Shown: positions 1 through 10,710 of the stretch, piece after piece
How positions within the stretch are numbered: position 1 is the first letter of the stretch
Layout of the letters: the number at the start of each line of letters is the position of its first letter
Source of the DNA: Maniola hyperantus
Lineage: Eukaryota; Arthropoda; Insecta; Lepidoptera; Nymphalidae
Length of the DNA stretch: 64,000 nucleotides
Direction: 5' to 3'
NCBI RefSeq assembly: GCF_902806685.2
Contig: NC_048538.1
Span: 5,580,001 to 5,644,000, forward strand
Notes under the pieces: generated by a model
Database searches by the model: none
The model's input: only the letters and a program-made list of their open reading frames with translations
Told to the model about the DNA's origin: nothing
Made by a program: the position numbers and the translations under genes

Positions 1-609
1 CCTACCTATAACAAATTTATGTTCTGTGAATTTATTACGTAAGGCAGTTGGGTATTGGGAAAATACGTGTCACCTTGTAATTTCATTTTAAAACTTCCAG
101 AGCCGATTATTTTTGAAAACCACTTGTTTTTTTGGAAGTCACAAAATATTTATAATACCATTTTCAATAAGAATACCTACTGACTATTATTATATAATTT
201 TCCCACGCCAGTTATATGGAAAATGTGAGAACAACCATTGTACCTACTTGAAATGTCTCCCATGGATCCCATCAAACAACGAAATATATTTCATACTACC
301 TACTTATTTATTTATTTATTTTTATTTTTCATGTACCAAAATTGTAGTTACAAAGTAATAATAAATTAAGTTACTTACTTATTATTTCGAGTTTCTTCGT
401 AATAATTACAGTTTGACAGCCTAAAATAAAGTAGTTACGAGTATCTACTACATAACTAATAGTAATACAACACCTGAAGAAAATTCGCGGTGTATATTTA
501 CGCAGGGAAAAATATTATGTTTGATGAATAATATCTAGTATCGTACTAAGTACTTGAAATGATATCACTATGAATGACATTACGAAAAAAATCTCTATTT
601 AAAAAAAAA

Positions 610-990
610 CCGGCCAAGTGCGATTCAGACTCGCGCACCGACGGTTCCGTAGTACAGTCGTATTTTTTTCGACATTTTGCCCGATAAATCAAAAACTATT
701 ATGCATAAAAATAGGTTTAATACAGGTAAAGCCCTTTTATATGATACTCCACTTGGTATAACTTTGAAATATTTACTTTGAAAATTGAAAATATTAATTA
801 TTTGTTCATGAACACATTTTAATTTTTTTTGTGATGTAACCACAAATTCACGGTTTTCGCATTTCGGGAAGTACCCTATAGGTGTTCTTGACAGACCCAA
901 CGGACAGACGGATAGACAGACAGACAGAAAGACAACAAAGTGATCCTATAAGGGTTCCTTTTTTCCTTTTGACGTACGGAACCCTAAAAA
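610..990 (+). mobile_element. Interspersed repeat, 'GGTTCCGTA' family, copy 1
   Basis: This element begins CCGGCCAAGTGCGA, has GGTTCCGTA near its left end and GTACGGAACCCTAAAAA at its right end, and carries a CAGA/TCTG microsatellite near the right end. Full copies in the window are about 380-440 bp. The outer GGTTCCGTA/TACGGAACC blocks form short inverted termini, which suggests a non-autonomous DNA element. No ORF is conserved between copies. Confidence 0.75.
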
Positions 991-1665
991 ACAATATCAA
1001 CCTTGAATTGGTATTCGCGACGTAAAAATTTGCTTTGTGGTTTACGTCCTTTCCGAGTATTACAATGAAACGCAAAACTGTTATCAGCTAATAGCAGTAA
1101 TAGTTAGTAATACCACAGAATATGGTAATACTGACTTACTTAATACAAAATTAAACAAAGCGTTAAAAACATTATTACGAACGTAGGAAGTGATTTTTTT
1201 TTTAAGTTTACTTACTTAAATCTTTCAAAATGGGCTCCTTAACCGAGATGTTATGTGCTACAAAAATTTACAAAATGTTATCAAAACTGACAAAGATACT
1301 TGTTCAACAGATTATAATTTAAAACTTACTATGATTTTAAACAATGAAAAATAAAATGTCTAATTTTCTTTTAGCAGGAAAAATTGGATCATGCTTCTGA
1401 GGAAATATTAGTACCTACGTTAGTACATAATAATTCAATGGGACGTGCTAAGCAAAATATCGGCCGTATTAAAGTGTACGAGTAACCATGCGAGTGGATT
1501 GCGTAATGGTATTGAGCTGATCCCTGGTGATAAGTGTAAAAGAGACCACACTTATCTGGAGTTTCGTAACTTTTTCAAATTACTACATTCTGACGAGCTT
1601 GGCTTATGTGTACAGACGGTATCACTCTAGATCTAAATATAACAGATAATGTTTTCAGATGTAAA

Positions 1666-1853
1666 TTTTTAGGATTCCGTAGGTATCTCAAAAGGAAAAA
1701 GGAATTCTTATAGGACCACTTTGTTGTCTGTCTGTCTGTCCGTCTGTGTGTCTGTGTCAATTTGCCATGTAGGTAGGTAGGTCTTATAACAGAAATAAGG
1801 GGGAAAATCCTATAAGGGTTCGTTTTTTCGTTTTGAGGTACGGAACCTTAAAA
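1666..1853. mobile_element. 'GGTTCCGTA' family, internally deleted copy 2
   Basis: Only the two ends remain, in inverted orientation: TTTTTAGGATTCCGTAGG on the left and GAGGTACGGAACCTTAAAAA on the right, with a GTCT/CTGT tract between them. It is about 190 bp instead of about 430 bp. Confidence 0.65.
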
Positions 1854-2495
1854 ACAATAAATCTAAGTGTACCTAAATTAATGATTCCTGTGGAAAAGGA
1901 TAGCACTATATTTAGATCTTTAAACTCAAGTAGTTTAGTTTAGAAACCGTTTACAACTAAATTGGTCACATTGCATGAAACATAAACGGAACAATATCGC
2001 TCACGTTGTTGTTAAGTAAGTAATTAGAAAATAGAAACTGAGCTGCAATGGCTTATTGAAAATTATTACCTTTGATGAGCAAACACAAACAATTTCAATA
2101 GATACAAAATTAGGAGTGCATTATATTGATGTCGATGTTTGTTTTCATACAAGTGAATACAAGGTCGTATTCGTTGTGAATGTGAGATTAGCTTTAGTTT
2201 GAAATCGAATGTCACGATCTAAACAAATCTAGTACCGTTGGGAATAGACATTCCATTACAAAAGAACGGCAATGCTATCCAGTCACGACGCTGAATGAAC
2301 TGAACCGTTTCAACTAATTTGTCGTAGGTACGAACGACCTTAAGAAATTCACTAACTGCCTCGTTAACTTTTATTGCTTTCCTTGTCAAATTCACGATTT
2401 CATGCAGTTTGTTATTTGGAATGACGAATATTTAAAACTTAAATCCTTTTATTAAGAGTCACAAAGCAAGAAATTAATCGAAAGGAAAGGTATAA

Positions 2496-2928
2496 TTTTT
2501 TAGGGCTCCGTACCTCAAAAGGAAAAAAGGAACCCTTATAGGATCACTTCGTTGTCTGTCTATCTGTCTGTCGTGTATGTCAAGAAAACCTATAGGGTAC
2601 TTCCCGTTGTCCTAGACTCATGAAATTTAGCAGGTAGGTAGGCCTTATAGCACGAGTAAAGGAATAAATCTGAAAACCGAGGATTTATGGTTACATCACA
2701 CAAAAAAAATTAAAATGAACAAATAATTAGTAATTTCAATTTTCAAAGTAAGATAACTATACCAAGTGGGGTATCATATGAAAGGGTACTTAACCTGTAC
2801 ATTATAAAACAGATTTTTATTTATTTTTATGCATAATAGTTTTTGATTTATCTTGCAAAATGTCGAAAAAAATACCCGAGTACGGAACCCTCGGTGCGCG
2901 AGTCTGACTCGCACTTGGTCAGTTTTTT
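2496..2928 (-). mobile_element. 'GGTTCCGTA' family, copy 3 (near full length)
   Basis: Reverse orientation. It starts TTTTTTAGGGCTCCGTACC and ends CGAGTCTGACTCGCACTTGG, and includes the CTGT microsatellite and the conserved middle segment with TGTGGTTACATCACA (here in variant form). Confidence 0.75.
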
Positions 2929-4611
2929 CAGCTTGCGAGCTTTTAATTGATTTTTGTAAGTCTCAATCGTATTATTCTTTAGTTACTATAACTAGTACAG
3001 ATGTAAAAGCGTGCTATTTGCTTCTTACTATTGAAAGGTGAACATTCCCATACTTCATTTCATGAAGTACGAGGGTGAAATAGAGGCTGGGTTATGATAT
3101 TTACATGGTACAAATACCTAGAGCGCCACAAAAAAAGCAAAGCGTGGTATGCAAATGGTTTTATCTGTTCACAAACAAAGTCATAAACGAAGAATAAATC
3201 GTATAATCAGCATGACGGCCATGAACCTTAAATATGTTCCTTTCGTTACAAAGTTTTTATATCAATTTAGAGAATATGCCAGCTTTTCTGTAAAAAAAAA
3301 TGTGATAGTTGCTATTACGATTATTGATGGATGTATAATGTTTTAATAGATATATATTAATTATATAATGCCTTTAGTATTATCGAGGCCAATGGCACCG
3401 ATTCCGTTGTCTTTCTCTAAACTAAATTTAGAGTATCTGCATCCTTTTCTTTTTAACAATGCTAAAAAGGGACAGAATATGAACTTTACATTTAAAGACT
3501 CTTAAATTTTAGTGCACGCTACAAATTTAAACAGTAGGCTCGCGACTGTGCGCTAAAATCACGGGCTTTATCATCTAAAAATTAAATTTAAAACTGTCAA
3601 ACTGCGTCTGTCCTTTTCATATTACATTAGTAAGAAGAGGATGCCAATACTCTAAAATTAGGTTGTGCTCAGAATCAGTACCAATACATGCATAGATTTA
3701 GCTAATGTTTACAAATAATTTTATGTGGTGAGTATTAACAAGTAAGCATGTTTGGAATAACTATTTAACACTATCAAATATCAAATCTATCTATCTAAAT
3801 ATCAAAGAGGGATCGCCTATAGCAATTACACAGGTAGACCTAAATTCTTTAAGGTTAGTAAAAAGTTTGGCGTCAAGGTACACTTGTTGCAATATAAAAT
3901 TAATATGCACACGTTGCATTCTAGCGAAAATAATGTGATTCCAAGTCGCGGGTTAGGATACAATATATTTACTTACTTTTACTTCTAAACTATGTTTCAT
4001 AAGTCTTTTTATAAGCTTTAGATGGAATTTAAATGGAATAAGCAGTTACTTAGTTACTTACTTCAACTTAAAAATTGTTTTCAAGGAGACTAACTTTATG
4101 AGCTCTTTTGAAACGTTCTGTGAATTGCCTGTTGTTAGTTTACTCTACTATACCGATTATTTTACATTGCGCTACAACTAAGAGATTTTTAGTCTTTGAA
4201 ATTTGTTGCTGAAGACTGTTTGTTATCTCTATTATATACTTACCTTTACAGGCCTTATCAGGTATTAACTAGTAGGCTGTGCAACTAGTAGGTTGAATGT
4301 TGAAAATTAAGGTTACAGCCTGATAAGTTTACAGCCTGATCATTTGCATAAATGGAGCTGTTCGAGAAAGTAGGTAGCTATTGTCAGATTGGATAACGCC
4401 ACCCACGTTACAAGTTGAAGGAATGAATGACACGCAGAAAGCCGGAAGCGGTGTGTTGTGTACAAGTTGTTACTCTAACAAGTCTATCTGGTTGTACCTA
4501 TAGGACAGTGTTTCCCAATTTGGGGTAGTTAAGTACATTCCGTTGTTAATGGAAACGCATTCGTTGTTGTTGTAAAGAGGTGTCGGAAAATTGGGCACAT
4601 TACATGGGACT

Positions 4612-4905
4612 AAAAATCACGTCGATACGTTGCGACGTAATTGAAGGACAAACCAACAAATAAACACTATCGCATTTATATGGGTAGTAATCAATACCCT
4701 TATTATAAATGCGAAAGTGTTTGTTTGTTGGTTTGTCCTTTAATCACGTCGCAACGGTGCAACGGATTTACGTGATTTTAAGCATGGGTTTAGAAAAAGA
4801 CCTGAAGAGTGACATAATACTTTTTATCCCGGAAAATCAAAGAGTTTCCACGGAATTTTAAAAAACCTAATTCCACGCGGACGAAGTGGCGGGCATCAGC
4901 TAGTT
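4612..4905. mobile_element. Two Helitron-like (Lep1-type) copies, head to head
   Basis: A truncated minus-strand copy (about 4612-4690) faces a plus-strand copy (about 4693-4905). Both carry the 'ataaatgcgaaagtgt' terminus, and the plus copy ends GGGCATCAGCTAGT. The shared block with the TTTGTTGGTTTGTCC motif makes the pair an imperfect hairpin. No ORF. Confidence 0.6.
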
Positions 4906-5220
4906 GAAAAATATAATAATCTGGGAACCTGAAACTATTTTGCTAATCAAGAATTGTACGCCCGGACATCACGCGTCGCATCCGCGTCGGCTTGAAGCCT
5001 TTTCGATAGCCCTCATTGCATATAGTATGTATTATGTATTCAATTACATTCGCAGTAACACCTCATTGATTAATGAAACCTAAGCATTTAGCAGTCGTTT
5101 ACTTATGGGCTTTCAGCACAGTGTCTGGCTAGTAAATAACTACCTACTTCAACTTTTAAGAAGATTAAGTAATTAAATGTAGTTTAATTTGTCACTGTTA
5201 TGAATTATTATGTTACCAAC

Positions 5221-5405
5221 TTAGGTCTGTCTGTCTGTCTGCTAGCTTTCTACGGCCATCTGTTTTACAGATTTTGACGAAATTTGGTACAGGGATAACT
5301 TGCATTTCGGGGAAGGACAACTTTGTATCCCAGAAAATCAAAGATTTCCCAGGGGATATCTAGAAACCGAAAGTTACGCGCACGAATGCGCGGACTTCAT
5401 CTAGT
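5221..5405 (+). mobile_element. Helitron-like (Lep1-type) non-autonomous copy
   Basis: It contains the CTGTCTGTCTGCTAGC tract, TTTTGACGAAATTTGGTAC, and the 3' end CGGACTTCATCTAGT. The CTAGT terminus, the lack of inverted termini and the CTGT microsatellite match the lepidopteran Lep1 type of Helitron-like element. Confidence 0.65.
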
Positions 5406-6099
5406 AAACAATATAATATACTTAGTTAGTTATTTATAGCTATGTAAATTAAAAATAAAACTAGGTAGCTAACTATTCATTAATATTTATTACGAGAACG
5501 GTCTAGTTAGGATTGAATACAATAGGTTGCACAACCTAAAAGCCTAAAAGACATCATTTTGACGACATTTTGTCATGTAACTTTGCATTAACTGGACGCA
5601 AAAATGCTTTCTAAATCTGTCACCAGTTTTTTGGTGGCGTGACTACTTGTCTATCAATTTGATCATAATTTATAACTTTATTCTGTCGTCGATGCATTGT
5701 TGGTTTGGTTGATTATAATTACGTGTTGATATTGAAGAAAGTAAACAAGCATTGACACACTATTGATACTGACAGAGTGATACTGGTTTGATGACATTAT
5801 AGTGTCAGAAAAGATTAGAATCCTGATAGGTTCAAGTATAAGCAAAATACCTAGACAGTTGTTACGGATGTAGCGAGTAGCGTCCCCTACTTTCTTATCT
5901 AATAATAATAGATTTACCTAATAAAATTATAAGATAGTGATCCTAAATAAATACGATATGTTGATAATAGCTTTGGTATGGATATGGGTTTTATAGATAG
6001 ATAGTAGGTAGGATCTCAGCGGAAGATTCTCATGCCACCCCGCGAAGCTGGAGCGAAATACAAGACAGAATTTACGCGTGCTTTTGAACCGTCAAACAA

Positions 6100-6180
6100 G
6101 AGAATCTACCACTGCACCGATTCGGAATGATTTTCCTACCGAGAAGAACCGCAAGAAACTCGACGGTTGCTCTTTAGTTG
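6100..6180 (-). mobile_element. Fragment of non-LTR retrotransposon 3' region
   Basis: The stretch with ATTCGGAATGATTTTCC and AACCGCAAGAAACTCG matches, in the opposite orientation, the 3' region of the LINE remnant at 21033-21508 in the pelota intron. Only a short scrap remains. Confidence 0.35.
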
Positions 6181-6559
6181 CGATTCAGCAGTATAAGAAT
6201 AAACTTGACCTTTATCCTGGTTTCTTTTGAAACTGCAGTGTTTGCTGGGAACTGAAGCTGAAAAAGGAAACAGGATATATTATATTACATAGCCGCGGCC
6301 CACTTGAGAACTAAAGATACTAAAATTACAACACTGGCTGGGCGGATCCGGATTCCGGATCAATATAACGACGTCCTGCACGAGGCGCAGCGCAACACTA
6401 ATTATTTATTTAAACCAATTAAGAACCTACACTTTTGTTTATCTTTATTAAACTAGAGTAATTCCGATCTGGCTAGTGGTCCCGGAAAAATAATAGTTGT
6501 AAAGATGCCGATGACCTCTAACGGCTGAAATTAATACTAAAATCAATATATCCGTAATC

Positions 6560-7010
6560 TGTCATAAGTTACGTCTTAGTTAAAAAATCTTACGTCAAAC
6601 TATAAAGTCTATTTTTTTAATATTTTCTTCAGAATAGTATTAGAAATCACGTCATGCATTGCGATTTGCGACACAGTTTGGTGGCAACCTTCTGCCAGAC
6701 ACCTTTAAAGTTTAATAAATTATTAACTTTTAAGGGTGTCTGGCGGGGGTTCCCACAACACTAAGGCTGAGATCTATAGAGCGCGCTTTGACTTTGCTCA
6801 GACTTAAGATTGAGTTAAAACGAGACAGATTTATGTGAGAGATATAGCTCTGTCTCGTTTTTACTCTGTCTTAAGTCTAAGCTAAGTCAGAGTGCGCTCT
6901 ATAGATCTCACCCTAAGTGTCTGACAATACATGATTTCTAATATACTCCGAAGAAAATTAAAAAAAATTAGACTTTATACTTTGACGTAAGATTTTTTAC
7001 ACCTTTATAA
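6560..7010. mobile_element. Long-inverted-repeat MITE with a second MITE nested inside
   Basis: The left arm (AAAAATCTTACGTCAAACTA, then GAATAGTATTAGAAATCACG) is mirrored by the right arm (GATTTCTAATATACTCCGAAG, then TTTGACGTAAGATTTTT). The GTGTCTGGC/GTGTCTGAC part between the arms is split by the hairpin MITE at 6765-6913. A related copy lies at 52926-53225. The sequence to about 7160, ending in GGTCTGGCACGCGCTGG, belongs to the same repeat group. Confidence 0.6.
6765..6913. mobile_element. Hairpin MITE, 'GAGATCTATAGAG' family, copy 1
   Basis: A nearly perfect inverted repeat of about 150 bp. The left arm runs GAGATCTATAGAGCGC...CTTTGCTCAGACTTAAG and the right arm CTTAAGTCTAAGC...GCGCTCTATAGATCTC, joined by a short loop around GTGAGAGATATAGC. 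Other copies lie at 24399-24547, 27509-27642 and 54924-55043. Confidence 0.8.
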
Positions 7011-7438
7011 CTTGTTATCTCCCAAAGCCACCATGATCTAAACAAACATCCATACAAACGTTCCTCCCAGTGTTGGGGACAATATCGCAGAGAAGAAACT
7101 TTCAGCTTTTATAAAATAAGAAAGGTCTGGCACGCGCTGGCCCTCTCTCTAAGCTGAACTACTTAGACACTATTTATTTTCTTTAACGCTACAATATTTC
7201 CTCCATATTCTAATTGACCAACCTCGATATAGCTCGTTAACTCAGAGCTGCGAACTACACAAGACGCAGAGGAAAGCGACGAACGAGGTGTGCGCCAAGC
7301 CGGATCAATAACCGCATCCTGTACAAAACGCAACAATGGACTTGCATTTTATCTACAGCATTTCCTCAAACACTTAACACACTTCATTTGAAAAGCAGTC
7401 CTTTCTACATTTCCTTCTATAAACCTTATTCGTATGAT

Positions 7439-7672
7439 TTTTTGGGTTCCGTACCTCAAATCGAAAAAAAGGAACCCTTATATATAGGATCACTAATTCG
7501 TTGTCTGTCTGTTTGTCAGTCTGTCGTGTCTTTCAAGAAAAGGGAATTATAACCTATAGCTATAGGTTACTTCCCGTTGACCTAGAATCATAAAATTTGG
7601 CAGATCTTATAGCACAAGTAAAGAAAAATTCGGAAACCGTGAATTTGTGGTTACATCACAAAAAAATTTAAA
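7439..7672 (-). mobile_element. 'GGTTCCGTA' family, truncated copy 4
   Basis: It starts TTTTTGGGTTCCGTACCTC and runs through the CTGT tract to TGTGGTTACATCACA, where it is cut off. Confidence 0.65.
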
Positions 7673-7871
7673 TGTGTGTGTACACATAAAATAATTCGTT
7701 TACTAAACCACATGTAGATGGCGCTGTCCGTCATTAACTTGCAGTGTTGCAATGTTAAGAGACATGTTTGCCACGGACCATTTTTTTTATTGTTTCATTT
7801 TAGTTGCAATTCCCATGACTAATAAATTTTAACTTATATAACATAAACTCTACATGTTTATATAAATAAGT

Positions 7872-7922
7872 ATGTTTGGTCCATTCGTGACATTTCCATA
7901 ATGTCGCGAATGGACCAAACAT
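7872..7922. repeat. 23-bp inverted repeat with 5-bp loop
   Basis: ATGTTTGGTCCATTCG... is mirrored by ...CGAATGGACCAAACAT around the spacer TCCAT. Within each 23-bp arm only one position is mispaired (CGTGACATT against AATGTCGCG). It lies in a stretch with no gene. Confidence 0.8.
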
Positions 7923-8396
7923 GGAGCAAGCAAGCGTGCTGAGTGCAGTGCAAAGCATTCTCTTTGCTTTTTCCAGCTTTCCAAGGGATGACTAATCCCA
8001 AAAGATCTATTCTTATTTTAGATTTTTAGTAAATAATAGATAAAAAATCTAAGTATGTATGTGGATTGGAATCAATGCTTAAGAACGAATAATGAAGCTA
8101 AAAAATTGTTTAAGTAATTTCACACTTAATTTTCTCCTTATCTACAGCTCGAATCAATGACGCCTCATTGTAATTTGTAAAAACAATTCACACCAACTTG
8201 CGCAACTTGGCGTGAACTGTCTTGAAATAGAAGAACTAAATTACAACACGGATGAGGGCGGATCCGGGAAGCATAAGGACGTCCTGTACGAGATACAACT
8301 CATTACTGATTGCTTAACAACAATGGAGCATAAAAACTTGCATTTGAATGTAAGCTTTATAAGCTTTATGAGCCGGGTATACCTACCAGCCCGACA

Positions 8397-8563
8397 CTAC
8401 GTCACACGTGTATAGTATGCTACAGGTCGAGATGGCATTCGGGGTGGGGACGCCCCGCACACCCGCAGAGCCCCCGCGCTAACCCGGTGCGAGATATCGC
8501 GGGTGCGGGTGTGCGGCCAGATTGCCAACTCAACCTGTCGGGTACTATGCACGTGTGACGTGT
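8397..8563. mobile_element. GC-rich foldback MITE, 'CGACAGGTCGAGATGG' family, copy 1
   Basis: A GC-rich island in AT-rich DNA. Inside are CCCCGCACACCCGC and the mirrored GCGGGTGTGCGG, and the outer ends TATAGTATGCTACAGGTC and CCTGTCGGGTACTATGC are inverted. The flanks extend the symmetry (ACGTCACACGTG/CACGTGTGACGT). Relatives lie near 25476, 35599, 44379, 45096 and 54272. Confidence 0.7.
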
Positions 8564-8734
8564 ATTATAGTACGCGACAGTTCTATTTATTTATTACTTT
8601 ATTCTGATACAAGTTAGCCCTTGACTGCGATCTAATCTGATGGTAAGCGATGACATCACTGGCAGTGTCAACACACACAGTGCCGGGAACATGCTTTTTT
8701 ATTTAGTGACGGGTTAGGACTAATGACGATGCAG

Positions 8735-8930
8735 TCTTGAAACGGGCTATCCCGGAAGGAGTATGGCAGCAGTATAATATCTTACCGCAGAAAGCGCAAC
8801 GTTGGAAGACACCTACTAGGTGGAGTGTAGATAGACGACATCAGACGAGTCTCAGGGAGCTGCTAAGGGTTGAGCCAGCGCAAGACTGGCGCGTGCGGAA
8901 ATCCCTACTAGAGACCTATAAGTACCCGAA
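8735..8930 (+). mobile_element. Degenerate C-terminal fragment of a non-LTR retrotransposon
   Basis: The translation (PQKAQRWKTPTRWSVD, later AQDWRVRKSLLETYKY) resembles the usual C-terminal end of lepidopteran endonuclease/reverse-transcriptase polyproteins, where an RPPTRW-like block is followed by AQDR..W.SL.E.Y. The same region is seen at 35119-35530. No upstream RT domain is present. Confidence 0.5.
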
Positions 8931-9118
8931 AGGTTTAAATAGCAAATCGGAAAGGAAACGCTTCTAACCATGATTGCTATTGGTCAGTTGTAAAATGCTC
9001 ACCGTCATGGTAGATGGCGGAGAAAGTGATTTATGTACCTTCAGTATACGAATAATAGTAGATAAACGGAATTCAGCGTTGCGAAGCAGTTCTTTAATGA
9101 TCGTTCAAACTTATACGA

Positions 9119-10710
9119 TTATACAGGGTTACAGGAAAAGAGGACACGATCCCGTTAAGGGGTTATAGTACAAGACATTAGCTATCAAACGACCCCTAAA
9201 GTGCTTGTGCGAAAGTGTATCGTTTTCGAGTTATTCATTTTTTTATTTTTTTCTTGGTAAAGGGGTGTTTGCCACTTTAAAAATTAATAAAAAAAAAGGA
9301 ACAATGTATTTTATCAGATTTTTTTTTATTTCTTGCTAGTAAATATCCTTGTTAATAATAAACAGTTATAAAACAAGAAAAATCCTCAAGCATTTTAAAA
9401 TGACAGCCCAAAAACTGTACAAGTTTTCGATTTTTAAATTTAATTCTTTGAATAGCTTGCAAATTTTCTGTAAAAATTACTACGGCACTTATCCTGCGGA
9501 TTATTTTAAAAACATCTACGTTTCGTTAGCTATCCATTGGTACAAAAAAATTACAAAAAAAATCATAAAATCAAGAAAAAATTACACAACAAAGAGACCA
9601 GGTAGAAAATTGTAGCAAATGCTATTGCCAAGGAATTAAATCAGAATCAATGTAAAAACGAGTTTAATGCAAAATCGTTGAAGATTATCTTTCAAAAAAG
9701 TCAAAAGGTAATATAAAATCAGTCAAGTGCGAGTCGGGCTCGCACACGAAGGGTTCCGTACCAACGTACAAGAAATAACACTTTTAATTTTATTATTATT
9801 TTTATGGCGGCCATTTTGTAATTTTTAGCATTTGTTGTTATAGCGGCCATAAAAATACACATTTTGTGAAAATTTCATGTTTGTTCGTCCGTCCGTCCGT
9901 CTGTCCGGCCGTCAGTTTGTCTGTCAGTGGACTTTATCTCGTGAACCCTAATAGGTAGAGACTTGAAATTTTTACAGAATGTGTATTTTTATTGCCGCTA
10001 TAACAACAAATACTAAAAATTACAAAATGGCCGCCGTAAAAATTTAAAAAAATTAAAAAGTGTTATTTCTTGTACGATGGTACGGAACCCTTCGTGTGCG
10101 AGCACGACTCGCACTTGACTGATTTTATATTACCTTTTGACCTCTTTGAAAAATAATCTTCAACGATTTTGCATTAAACTCGTTTTTACATTGATTCTGA
10201 TTTAATTCTTTGGCAATAGCATTTGTTAGAATTTTCTACCTGGTCTCATTGTTGTGTAATTTTTTCTTGATTTTATGATTTTTTTTGTACCAATGGATAG
10301 CTAACAAAACGTAAATGTTTTTAAAATAATCCGCAGGATAAGTGCCATAGTAATTTTTACAGAAAATTTGCAAGCTATTCAAAGAATTAAATTTAAAAAT
10401 CGAAAACTTGTACAGTTTTTGGGCTGTCATTTTAAAATGCTTGAGGATTTTTCTTGTTTTATAACTGTTTATTATTAACAAGGATATGTACTAGCAAGAA
10501 ATAAAAAAAAATCTGATAAAATACATTGTTCCTTTTTTTATTAATTTTTAAAGTGGCAAACACCCCTTTACTAAGAAAAAAATAAAAAAATGAATAACTC
10601 GAAAACGATACACTTTCGCATAAGCACTTTAGGTGTCATTTGATAGCTAATGTCCTGTACTATAACACCTTAAAGGGATCGTGTCCTATTTTCCTGTAAC
10701 CCTGTATATA
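9119..10710. mobile_element. 1.6-kb foldback element (giant palindrome)
   Basis: The arms at about 9119-9740 and 10105-10710 are reverse complements with few differences. The outer ends read TATACAGGGTTACAGGAAAA and its complement. The middle (9741-10104) is itself an inverted repeat with CAAGTGCGAGTCGGGCTCGC and GCGGCCATTTTG blocks, related to the 'GGTTCCGTA' repeats. An ORF of 81-88 codons starting MLIINSYKTRKILKHF is read from both arms (9349-9615 + and 10236-10481 -). I do not recognise that peptide, and it may be an accident of AT-rich sequence. Confidence 0.8.

Noticed and set aside
9349..10481. ORFs of 88 and 81 codons on opposite strands as genes
   Set aside because: They are the same peptide read from the two arms of a palindromic repeat, with no recognised domain or promoter.
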